From CAYLMG01 sp964464635 (GTDB lineage: Bacteria; Planctomycetota; Phycisphaerae; Sedimentisphaerales; Anaerobacaceae): a stretch of DNA of 30,786 bases. This document shows positions 23,699-30,527 of the stretch, one piece after another. How positions within the stretch are numbered: the first letter of the stretch is position 1; each line of letters starts with the position of its first letter. The position numbers and the translations under genes are program-made. The DNA is taken from NCBI GenBank assembly GCA_964464635.1, contig CAYXGT010000023.1, forward strand, positions 1-30,786, read 5' to 3'. The notes beneath the pieces were generated by a model. That model had not been told where the DNA came from. It saw only the letters and a list, made by a program, of their open reading frames with translations, and did no database searches.

Positions 23699-24367
23699 AT
23701 GAAGTCAAGATGGTTTTTGTATGCAGGTTTATTACTGGCTGTTATTGTTATTTGCTCAGCTTTAGCTTCAGAGGAGCAGATGCAAAAGATGGCCAAGGCT
23801 ATAAAGCTGCCGAAGCCTCAGATGACAGGCGGGATGCCTTTGATGGAGGCTCTTAAGGCAAGGCAGACTCAGCGTGAGTACAGCAGTGAGAAACTTTCCG
23901 AGCAGATGCTTTCGAATCTTCTGTGGGCGGCGTTCGGTGTAAATCGGCCGGATTCGGGAAAGCGGACGGCGCCGACTGCAATGAATATGCAGGAAATAGA
24001 TATTTACGTTGCCACCGCAGACGGTTTGTATCTTTATGATGCGAAGGAAAACGCACTGATTACGATTCTTTCAGAAGATATTCGTGCGGCGACGGGGCCT
24101 CAGCTTTTTGTGAAGGATGCGCCGGTGAACCTTGTCTTTGTTGCGGACTTCGCGAAGATGCGCGGCCCGGAGGAGAGCAAGGTATTCTATTCGGCTACGG
24201 ATACCGGCTTTATCAGCCAGAACGTTTACCTTTTCTGCGCATCGGAGGGATTGGCGACCGTTGTTCGCGGATATGTCGAACGAGATGAACTCGCGAAGGT
24301 GATGAAGCTGCGAGACGACAAAAAGATAATCCTGGCACAGACCGTGGGCTATCCGAAAAAGAATTAG
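23699..24367 (+). CDS. Exported SagB-type nitroreductase
   Basis: FMN-dependent nitroreductase-fold protein of 222 aa, closest in pattern to SagB-type oxidoreductases: EALKARQTQREYSSEKLSEQMLSNLLWAAFGVNR at the N-terminal FMN-binding helix, GKRTAPTAMNMQEIDIYV, and a C-terminal TVVRGYVERDELAK. ATG 23699 has a strong AAGGAG (23686-23691), better than the ATG at 23681. Residues 1-25 form a signal peptide or anchor (WFLYAGLLLAVIVICSALA), so the enzyme should act outside the cytoplasm, which is uncommon for this fold. No thiazole/bacteriocin cluster is nearby. Confidence 0.85.
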   Translation: MKSRWFLYAGLLLAVIVICSALASEEQMQKMAKAIKLPKPQMTGGMPLMEALKARQTQREYSSEKLSEQMLSNLLWAAFGVNRPDSGKRTAPTAMNMQEIDIYVATADGLYLYDAKENALITILSEDIRAATGPQLFVKDAPVNLVFVADFAKMRGPEESKVFYSATDTGFISQNVYLFCASEGLATVVRGYVERDELAKVMKLRDDKKIILAQTVGYPKKN

Positions 24368-24434
24368 TTAGCAACAAGAAACACAGGTGAGCTTGATAAG
24401 CGGCGCTTCTAAGGCGCACTGTCGGGAGAAAAGA

Positions 24435-26366
24435 TTGTATAAAAAAATAAGTATCAGCGCCGTGGTGACTGTATTGTTTTTTGCCGGTGGTGCAGGCGCA
24501 CAGCGGCAGATGGAAAAACTCGGGCGGGGCGTGGTCGCTGTCAACCAGGACGGCGGAAAGGTATATGTCGGCTGGCGAATGCTGGCAACCGACCCGGAAG
24601 AAATCGCGTTTAACCTGTACCGCTCGAGCGGCGGAGCAGAGACAGTCAGGCTCAATAAAGAACCGATAAACGAGTCAACGAACTTTGTCGATGAAAGCGT
24701 TGACCCGAACCAGTCGAATTCTTATTTCGTCAGGCCTGTAATAAATAGTAAGGAGCTTGGGGCGAGCGGCGTTTTTACGCTGGCGGCAGATGCGCCGGTA
24801 AGAGAATATATCTCGATACCCCTGCAGACTCCGGAAGGCTGCACGCCGGGCGATGCGTCCGTCGGGGACCTCGACGGTGACGGCGAGTATGAGATTGTAT
24901 TGAAACAGGAGATGAGGCCTCGTGATAATGCGAGCCGCGGCAGGACGGGAGAGACAAAACTCGAGGCTTATAAGCTGGACGGCACTTTCCTGTGGAGGAT
25001 TAACCTGGGAAAGAATATTCGCGAGGGCGCGCACTATACCCAGTTTATGGTTTACGATTTGGATGGTGATGGCAGGGCGGAGGTTGCGTGCAGGACGGCG
25101 GACGGGACAGTTGACGGAAAGGGAAAAGTTATAGGTGATGCGAATGCGGACTATCGTAATTCGGACGGCTTTATTCTGGAGGGGCCTGAATATCTGACCG
25201 TATTTGACGGGCTGAGCGGAAGAGAGCTTGCGACGGTCGATTATATACCGCCGAGAGGCGATGTTAATGACTGGGGCGACAGGACCGGTAACCGGGTGGA
25301 TAGATTTTTAGCGTGCATTGCATATCTTGACGGCCGGAGGCCGAGCCTGGTTATGTGCAGAGGTTACTATACGCGGACGGTGCTGGCGGCGTGGAATTTC
25401 AGAGACGGAAAGCTTACGAACATCTGGACGTTTGACAGTGACGACGGGACAGCCGGCAATAAAAAGTACAGGGGGCAGGGCAATCATAATCTAAGTGTTG
25501 CTGATGTGGATGGTGACGGTAAGGATGAAATAATATACGGTGCATGTGCGATTGACGATGACGGCAGGGGACTTTATTCGACGGGTCTGGGACACGGTGA
25601 CGCTATGCATCTGTCGGACATCGACCCGGAAAGAGACGGCCTCGAGGTCTTTGCTATTCACGAGATGCCGCGTCATAAGAACGGGGCGAACCTTCGTGAC
25701 GCGGCGACGGGCAGGGTTATATGGGGATTGCCTTTAGGTGACACGGGACGGGGACTGGCTGTCGATATCGACCCGCGATATAAGGGTTTCGAATGCTGGA
25801 CTAACGGCTCAAGCGACTTGTATAACTGCAAAGGTGAAAGGATTGGCAACAGGCCGCGGTCGTGCAATATGGCAGTTTGGTGGGACGACGATTTGCTGAG
25901 AGAGCTTCTTGACGGTACGACGATTTATAAGTGGGATTATGAGAACAACGAAGCAGTAAGAATTCTGAGAGCGCGGGGGTGCAGCAGAAACAACGGCTCG
26001 AAATCCAATCCCTGTCTTTGTGCGGATATTCTTGGCGACTGGCGGGAAGAGGTAATCTGGAGGTCGCGCGATAATAAGGAGCTGCGTATTTATACGACTA
26101 CGATACCGGCGAAGCGGCGGTTCTGTACTTTTATGCACGACCCTGTGTATCGGCTGGGCGTTGCGTGGCAGAACGTTGGTTATAATCAGCCTGCTCATAC
26201 CGGTTTTTATTTTGGTGTCGGTATGCAGGAAGCTGCTCAGCCTGGTAAGCCGCCGGCTGAAAGGGTGAAGTACAATTTCAATTCCGGCTGGAAAGCGGTA
26301 GTAAGCGACCAGAACGGCGCCCAAGCGGAGGATTTTACTTGCCTATATGGAAATCGCCGACCATAA
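24435..26366 (+). CDS. Rhamnogalacturonan lyase, polysaccharide lyase family 11
   Basis: Secreted pectin-degrading enzyme that cleaves the rhamnogalacturonan I backbone by beta-elimination (YesW/YesX type). TTG 24435, preceded by GGGAG at 24424-24428, gives a 643-aa protein with a clean signal peptide ending GGAGAQ; the GTG at 24387 would add 16 residues before it. The mature part opens MEKLGRGVVAV and VYVGWRML as in PL11, and has three Ca-binding DxDGDG loops (DLDGDGEYE, DLDGDGRAE, DVDGDGKDE) of the eight-bladed propeller and the C-terminal NQPAHTGFYFG. After that, YNFNSGWKAVVSDQNGAQAEDF resembles the first strands of a GH2-type sugar-binding domain, which then stops. The enzyme core itself is complete. 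Confidence 0.92.
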   Translation: MYKKISISAVVTVLFFAGGAGAQRQMEKLGRGVVAVNQDGGKVYVGWRMLATDPEEIAFNLYRSSGGAETVRLNKEPINESTNFVDESVDPNQSNSYFVRPVINSKELGASGVFTLAADAPVREYISIPLQTPEGCTPGDASVGDLDGDGEYEIVLKQEMRPRDNASRGRTGETKLEAYKLDGTFLWRINLGKNIREGAHYTQFMVYDLDGDGRAEVACRTADGTVDGKGKVIGDANADYRNSDGFILEGPEYLTVFDGLSGRELATVDYIPPRGDVNDWGDRTGNRVDRFLACIAYLDGRRPSLVMCRGYYTRTVLAAWNFRDGKLTNIWTFDSDDGTAGNKKYRGQGNHNLSVADVDGDGKDEIIYGACAIDDDGRGLYSTGLGHGDAMHLSDIDPERDGLEVFAIHEMPRHKNGANLRDAATGRVIWGLPLGDTGRGLAVDIDPRYKGFECWTNGSSDLYNCKGERIGNRPRSCNMAVWWDDDLLRELLDGTTIYKWDYENNEAVRILRARGCSRNNGSKSNPCLCADILGDWREEVIWRSRDNKELRIYTTTIPAKRRFCTFMHDPVYRLGVAWQNVGYNQPAHTGFYFGVGMQEAAQPGKPPAERVKYNFNSGWKAVVSDQNGAQAEDFTCLYGNRRP

Positions 26367-26459
26367 TATCTCATACGGCAACGGCGGGATTTTCAGCTTT
26401 GAGCGATGTTGCCTGCTTAGGTTTGTTGGAAAGAAAATCAATATTTTAAGGATTTTTTT

Positions 26460-27311
26460 ATGTGGACGTCAAATGAGATGATAGCGGTTTATATAACCGT
26501 CGGCGTGGCGGCGGCGGTGCTGATAGCCTGGCTCGTCTTGAGAAAAACCGTCAGGACAAGGCTGAGAATGGAAAAGACCATCAGGGACGACCCTGATATC
26601 AACGACTGGCTGATTGTCTTCGACTGGACGCTGAAGATACTGTATGTGCCTTCCATAGCGGCGGCGGTTTTGGCGGGTCTCTTAATGTTATTGAAGGAAA
26701 ATATCGGGACGTTTGATTTTATCAATCAGTCCGTTGTAGGGGGGGTATTTCTGGCGATTGTGTTTTTGAATCTGCTTGTAGAAGAGTACGAGATAAGCGT
26801 TAAGGTGCTGATTATAGCAGTAATCGGGATAGGGTTTTTGTTTTTGTGGCTGCACCTTCTGGGCTGGGTGGTGCCGTTTCTTAAGTTGTTCAGGCATCTC
26901 GGCCTTTCGATTAGTGCAACAGGATATTTTTTGGTTGCGTTAATAGCTATGTTTGTGATTTTTATCTCATGGGTGAAAGGGCTTTTCTATTATGTAACCA
27001 TCACACCCAACTATATGAATCTGCAGCAGGGGCCCACCGAGTCGGGCGAGCATATCGGCAGAGAAGATTACAATACCCTCGTGGATACGACGGATTTTCT
27101 TGAAAGGCTTATGGGCTTCGGCAGAATCGTGATAATCTTCAAGGATATGAAAAGGCCGCCGATGGAGCTGCTTGTCTGGAACATTCAGAGAAAATCACAG
27201 CTTCTGGAAAAGGTGCGGGGCAAGTTTGCTATTGATATGCGAGAGCAGCAGTCGCAGCTCTCGCGGCCGCCTGTGCAGAATCAGCAGCAGGCGCCTTCGG
27301 ATAGTCAGTAG
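26460..27311 (+). CDS. Membrane protein of unknown function
   Basis: 283 aa. I recognise no named family. By hydrophobicity there are about five membrane segments (near residues 9-28, 60-80, 88-108, 115-140, 155-178), followed by a soluble C-terminal domain of about 85 residues (YVTITPNYMNLQQGPTES...GRIVIIFKDMKRPPMELLVW) with the feel of a PH-like beta fold, and a Gln/Pro-rich tail. ATG 26460 follows AAGGA by about 10 nt. It lies in the plus-strand run between the PL11 lyase and the flavodoxin gene. The direction suggests co-transcription, but the function is open. Confidence 0.7.
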   Translation: MWTSNEMIAVYITVGVAAAVLIAWLVLRKTVRTRLRMEKTIRDDPDINDWLIVFDWTLKILYVPSIAAAVLAGLLMLLKENIGTFDFINQSVVGGVFLAIVFLNLLVEEYEISVKVLIIAVIGIGFLFLWLHLLGWVVPFLKLFRHLGLSISATGYFLVALIAMFVIFISWVKGLFYYVTITPNYMNLQQGPTESGEHIGREDYNTLVDTTDFLERLMGFGRIVIIFKDMKRPPMELLVWNIQRKSQLLEKVRGKFAIDMREQQSQLSRPPVQNQQQAPSDSQ

Positions 27312-27350
27312 TAATCATAACAATAGAACATAGATAAGGAGTTAGTAAAA

Positions 27351-27827
27351 ATGGCAAAAGGGATAGTTGTTTATTATTCGAGAAGCGGAAATACGAAGGA
27401 AATGGCAGAGATTATAGCCGAGGCAATGAATGAAGCGGGACTATCGACCGATTGCAAGTCTGTTGAGAAGGTAAAAGCCGATGATTTGCAGGCTTACGAT
27501 GCGATAGTTGCGGGCTCACCGACTTATTACGGCCAGATGGCTGGTCCTTTAAAGGAATTGTTCGATAAGACGGTCAGCTTTCACGGCAAGCTCGACGGCA
27601 GGGTTGGGGGAGCGTTTTCCAGCGCTGCAAATATCGGCGGCGGCAACGAGACAACGGTTATGGGCATAATCGAGGCGATGCTGATTAGCGGTATGATTGT
27701 CCAGGGCGACCCGCAGGGCGACCACTATGGGCCTGTATCGGTCGGCAAGCCCGACAACAGGGTTAAAGGCCAGTGCAGCCGAAGGGGCAAGAGGATTGCA
27801 GAATTAACCAAAAAACTCAAATCTTAG
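27351..27827 (+). CDS. Flavodoxin-family protein
   Basis: FMN-binding protein of 158 aa, an electron carrier or small NAD(P)H-quinone-reductase-like protein of the flavodoxin/WrbA fold. The phosphate-binding loop YYSRSGNTKEMAE lies at 8-20, with the flavin-contact loops GSPTYYGQMAG and SSAANIGGGNETT further on. The length matches short flavodoxins, but the end VGKPDNRVKGQCSRRGKRIAEL is more like the WrbA/NQO-type proteins. ATG 27351 has a good AAGGAG upstream. It is 39 nt after the membrane-protein gene. Confidence 0.9.
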   Translation: MAKGIVVYYSRSGNTKEMAEIIAEAMNEAGLSTDCKSVEKVKADDLQAYDAIVAGSPTYYGQMAGPLKELFDKTVSFHGKLDGRVGGAFSSAANIGGGNETTVMGIIEAMLISGMIVQGDPQGDHYGPVSVGKPDNRVKGQCSRRGKRIAELTKKLKS

Positions 27828-27923
27828 CCTAAAGGGCCGTTTTTAGCCTGAAAATGGGCAAAAAAGGCAGGTGAACTGTTTTTTTAACCCTTTGCGAGGC
27901 TATAAATAGAACAGTTTTGGTAT

Positions 27924-27945
27924 GCAAAAAAATTGCTTTTTTTGC
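27924..27945. repeat. A/T-rich perfect hairpin
   Basis: GCAAAAAAA (27924-27932), loop TTGC, TTTTTTTGC (27937-27945): a perfect 9-bp stem whose arms are A- and T-tracts. It lies between the flavodoxin stop and the promoter of the histone-like gene. It could act as a weak bidirectional terminator or as bent DNA. Confidence 0.5.
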
Positions 27946-27964
27946 AAAAAAAACGCGATTTTCT

Positions 27965-27993
27965 TTGACAAAGTTTATAGCGGCAGTTAAGTT
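27965..27993 (+). promoter_or_regulatory. Likely promoter of the histone H1-like gene
   Basis: TTGACA (27965-27970), 17 nt, TAAGTT (27988-27993), about 40 nt before the start codon. The -35 is perfect; the -10 is weaker. A ribosome site GGAGG (28019-28023) follows. Confidence 0.5.
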
Positions 27994-28032
27994 TTAATCA
28001 ACGTTTAACCCGATTTATGGAGGTAATATTAG

Positions 28033-28215
28033 ATGCAAGAGTACGAAAATCTCAAGACATTGGTAGCGGAAATCGAAACTGACATCAGCAAGGCAGAGGG
28101 TGGAAATAAGGCAGCGGGCACGCGTGTCCGCAAGCAGATGCAGGATATAAAAAAGGCTGCACAAGCCGTTCGTAACCGCATACTCGAAATCAGGTCGGCC
28201 GACGAAAAAGACTGA
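28033..28215 (+). CDS. Histone H1-like DNA-binding protein (Hc1-type)
   Basis: A 60-aa basic/helical protein. The segment ISKAEGGNKAAGTRVRKQMQ followed by a helix of alternating Ala/Arg/Lys matches the bacterial histone H1-like (HctA/Hc1) N-terminal domain found in chlamydiae, Bacteroidetes and planctomycetes. The lysine-rich C-terminal tail of chlamydial Hc1 is absent, so it is the short form. ATG 28033 follows GGAGG (28019-28023). Its own promoter and a short leader suggest independent, probably strong expression, as expected of a nucleoid protein. Confidence 0.82.
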   Translation: MQEYENLKTLVAEIETDISKAEGGNKAAGTRVRKQMQDIKKAAQAVRNRILEIRSADEKD

Positions 28216-28385
28216 TTGTTAGAAATTATTTCATTATTGAACATCCAAGGCTTGTACCGGCTGATTAGTATCTGGTTTGTGAGCGAGATTCCTGGATTCT
28301 GTGTGGAATAGAGGTATTGATTTAAGATGAATGAGCCGATGCCGGTGCGGCCTTTGGTATATTATTTGGTTACTGAGGACTATTA

Positions 28386-28862
28386 ATGCCAGCCCCTTTG
28401 CTTTTCGACTTATCAAAAATAGAGCTTAACAAAGAGCCTGTTTTTGATAAGCAGCAGATTCTTAGTGTCAATCCGCAAAACCACGAGATGCAGCAGCTCG
28501 ATGGTGTTCTATGGTTCGAGAAACAAGAGCGCTTGGTTTTGGGTTACAAAGATTTGACTGATAATGAGTTCTGGGTGCGAGGCCACATTCCTGGCAGACC
28601 CGTAATGCCGGGCGTGATTATGGTGGAATCGGCTGCGCAGCTTTTGAGTTTCTTCGTAAGGAAGGTTTATGGGGTGAAAGGTTTTGTAGGATTTCTTGGG
28701 ATAGAATCAGCCAAGTTCCGTGCTCAGGTTGCGCCGGGAAAGAGGCTGTATCTTTTGGGCAAGATTACAAAATTCGGCACGAGAAAATTCACCGCATACA
28801 TTCAGGGCGTAGTTGACGGCAAGATGGTCTTCGAGACCGAAGTCTCAGGTATGCAAATCTAA
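28386..28862 (+). CDS. FabZ-like 3-hydroxyacyl-ACP dehydratase
   Basis: Hot-dog-fold protein of 158 aa, expected to dehydrate 3-hydroxyacyl-ACP in fatty-acid synthesis. The catalytic segment GHIPGRPVMPGVIMVESAAQ has His67 and Glu81, the FabZ-type pair. The rest (IESAKFRAQVAPGKRL, a FabZ-like KFR strand) agrees. An N-terminal extension of about 45 residues (LFDLSKIELNKEPVFDKQQ) precedes the core, as in planctomycete FabZ-like paralogues. ATG 28386 with GAGGA about 6 nt upstream. No other fatty-acid gene is nearby, so it may be a specialised paralogue rather than the housekeeping FabZ. Confidence 0.88.
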   Translation: MPAPLLFDLSKIELNKEPVFDKQQILSVNPQNHEMQQLDGVLWFEKQERLVLGYKDLTDNEFWVRGHIPGRPVMPGVIMVESAAQLLSFFVRKVYGVKGFVGFLGIESAKFRAQVAPGKRLYLLGKITKFGTRKFTAYIQGVVDGKMVFETEVSGMQI

Positions 28863-29009
28863 TATTCAATCCGAAAATTATTAAAACCACCAGGACACTA
28901 AGTAACAAGGAAAAATTAGACACGGATTGACACAGATTAGCACTGATTCTTTTATATTTAGCCTGCCGTTTCACCGCAGGTTTTTTGTTTATATGCAACC
29001 ACGGATTAA

Positions 29010-29042
29010 CCCGCCAAAAGGCGAGGTCTCGCCAAAGGCGGA
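29010..29042 (-). repeat. 33-bp palindromic element, copy B
   Basis: On the minus strand: TCCGCC-TTT-GGCGAGACCTCGCC-TTTT-GGCGGG. The flanks on the minus strand read AATCCGCG before and TTAATCCGTGG after, so removing the element rejoins a typical AATCCGCG(G)TTAATCCGTGG word. Confidence 0.7.
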
Positions 29043-29100
29043 CGCGGATTTTTACGGATTAACACAGATTTTATTATTTGTCACTCTCGTATTTCTTTTT

Positions 29101-29148
29101 GTCATTCCCGCGCACCTGTCCTGAGCTTGTCGAAGGAGGCGGGAATCC
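29101..29148 (+). repeat. GTCATTCCCGC..CGGGAATCC element with nested hairpin
   Basis: Outer arms GTCATTCCCGC and GCGGGAATCC enclose TCCTGAGCTTGTCGAAGGA (29119-29137), a full copy of the small hairpin family. The outer arms match 13376-13422 (opposite orientation). Confidence 0.6.
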
Positions 29149-29162
29149 AAAAAATGTTTAGC

Positions 29163-29205
29163 CCTCAACTTGTCTTGAGCGATGTCGAAGGACTTTATGT
29201 TGGGG
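29163..29205. repeat. CCCTCAAC..GTTGGGGG palindrome with nested hairpin
   Basis: Outer arms CCTCAAC and GTTGGGG enclose TCTTGAGCGATGTCGAAGGA (29173-29192), another copy of the small hairpin family with one wobble in the stem. Confidence 0.5.
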
Positions 29206-29216
29206 GTATTGTTAGA

Positions 29217-29233
29217 CCCTTGCACTGCAAGGG
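29217..29233. repeat. CCCTTGC perfect hairpin
   Basis: CCCTTGC-ACT-GCAAGGG, a 7-bp stem with a 3-nt loop, followed by a single GTTT and no long T-run. It is too far from the dehydratase stop (28862) to be its obvious terminator. Confidence 0.4.
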
Positions 29234-29470
29234 GTTTGTTGGATGGTATTTATTCAGGAATTTCCATTATCTTCAATACTCAATTGTCGGATAAACATTA
29301 CAGACTTTATCAATGACAATTAAAGAAAATCGTGGTAATATAACTTAAGGTTTATAATTTATCGGGATGAATAGCAAGCTGTCGGCAGCAGGGCAGGAAG
29401 TCGAAGCCATAAAACTGCTGATAAGTTGCTCAAGTAATTTAAGCTTGTAATAAAGTCGAGAGGTAAGCAG

Positions 29471-30037
29471 ATGAATGTCTCCAGTACTTCCAAAAGTAAT
29501 AAGAATGACAAATTTGCACAATTTCATAGGCAAAGCTGGAAAGATTACACAAGACCATATTTTTGGTTAGTTAGAGCCGAAGCTTTATATGAAGCAGCAA
29601 ACGCGTTTCGCGAAAAGTTTTGGCCAAAAGAAAGAAGTGCGAGAGACGCTAAAGCTGCATACAGTGATTTTTGTAGAGGGCCTGTTTATATGCTCTTGGC
29701 AGGTCTGGCCCTTGAAACTCTTATCAAGGGGATAATTGTGGGCAGGAATCCAAAAGTTGTTGGACCTCAAAGGCTATCAAAAAAGTTGACGAATCATAAT
29801 CTTGTAGATTTGTATCGAGAAGCAGGTCTTAGAGAGAGCAAAGGACTGAAAGATTTGCTATTACGATTACAGAACTATATTGAAATCTTTGGCCGTTATC
29901 CGGTGTCAAAAACAAAAAAAAATATGGAAAAAATGAGTAATACACGATTTGCTGGGCAAACAGACCATAATAGTATTGACAGAATCTGGAAGAATTTAGT
30001 CCCTGAGATTCAAGACTTTATTCATGATAAACAGTAA
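29471..30037 (+). CDS. HEPN-like protein of unknown function
   Basis: 188 aa, all-helical by appearance, with no signal peptide. The segment YMLLAGLALETLIKGIIV followed by NHNLVDLYREAG and later NYIEIFGRYPVSKT resembles hypothetical proteins with a HEPN-like helical bundle, which often accompany defence or toxin loci. A clear R-x4-6-H nuclease motif is not evident, so enzymatic activity cannot be claimed. ATG 29471 follows GAGAGG by about 8 nt. It stands alone between two repeat-rich spacers, an arrangement consistent with recent acquisition. Confidence 0.6.
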   Translation: MNVSSTSKSNKNDKFAQFHRQSWKDYTRPYFWLVRAEALYEAANAFREKFWPKERSARDAKAAYSDFCRGPVYMLLAGLALETLIKGIIVGRNPKVVGPQRLSKKLTNHNLVDLYREAGLRESKGLKDLLLRLQNYIEIFGRYPVSKTKKNMEKMSNTRFAGQTDHNSIDRIWKNLVPEIQDFIHDKQ

Positions 30038-30202
30038 GAAAATACGGTGATATTATGATAATTTTTAGAGCGATATACGATTGGTTGAGAGAACGCCAAA
30101 TATTACGGTCAAGGGGAAAATCTGTGCAAATCTCGAAGCAAAGTCGCAGATACGGCACTGTTTTTTGACGGACGCAGTTAAATAAATTCGTGTTTTTTCG
30201 TG

Positions 30203-30235
30203 TCCGCCTATGGCGAGACCTCGCCTTTTGGCGTG
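30203..30235 (+). repeat. 33-bp palindromic element, copy C
   Basis: TCCGCC-TAT-GGCGAGACCTCGCC-TTTT-GGCGTG. The flanks TTCGTG and TTCATTCGTGG rejoin to TTCGTGTTCATTCGTGG, the local word repeat, if the element is removed. Confidence 0.7.
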
Positions 30236-30494
30236 TTCATTCGTGGTTTTAAATCTCTGCGTTCTCTGCGGTAATAATTATTAAATATATCCTGTTATCC
30301 TGTCCAAAATCTTCGTGCTTTTCGTGTTCTTCGTGTTTCAAAATCCATGCAAATCCGTGTAATCCGCGGTTAAATAATTTATGCCTTAGGTATTAGTTTT
30401 TATCACTGACGTTATAAAAGGTTCGTAGTCCTTTTGTTTAAACAAAAAGACTATAAGCATCTTCGCTGACTGATAAATATCTCTGTGAGCTCTG

Positions 30495-30527
30495 TCCGCC
30501 GAAGGCGAGACCTCGCCAAATGGCGGG
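30495..30527 (+). repeat. 33-bp palindromic element, copy D
   Basis: TCCGCC-GAA-GGCGAGACCTCGCC-AAAT-GGCGGG. The flanks CTCTGTGAGCTCTG and TGACCTTG rejoin to a CTCTGTGA-type word. The two short linkers differ from the other copies while the 14-nt core is identical. Confidence 0.7.

Larger units (their letters stand above)
28863..29470. other. Intergenic repeat nest
   Basis: I see no gene. The stretch holds word-like repeats (CACGGATT, CACAGATT at 28917-29070) split by a 33-bp palindrome (29010-29042), a GTCATTCCCGC inverted repeat with an inner hairpin (29101-29148), a CCCTCAAC..GTTGGGGG palindrome with another inner hairpin (29163-29205), and a perfect CCCTTGC-ACT-GCAAGGG hairpin (29217-29233). 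From 29240 on it is AT-rich and probably contains the leader of the gene at 29471. Confidence 0.55.
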
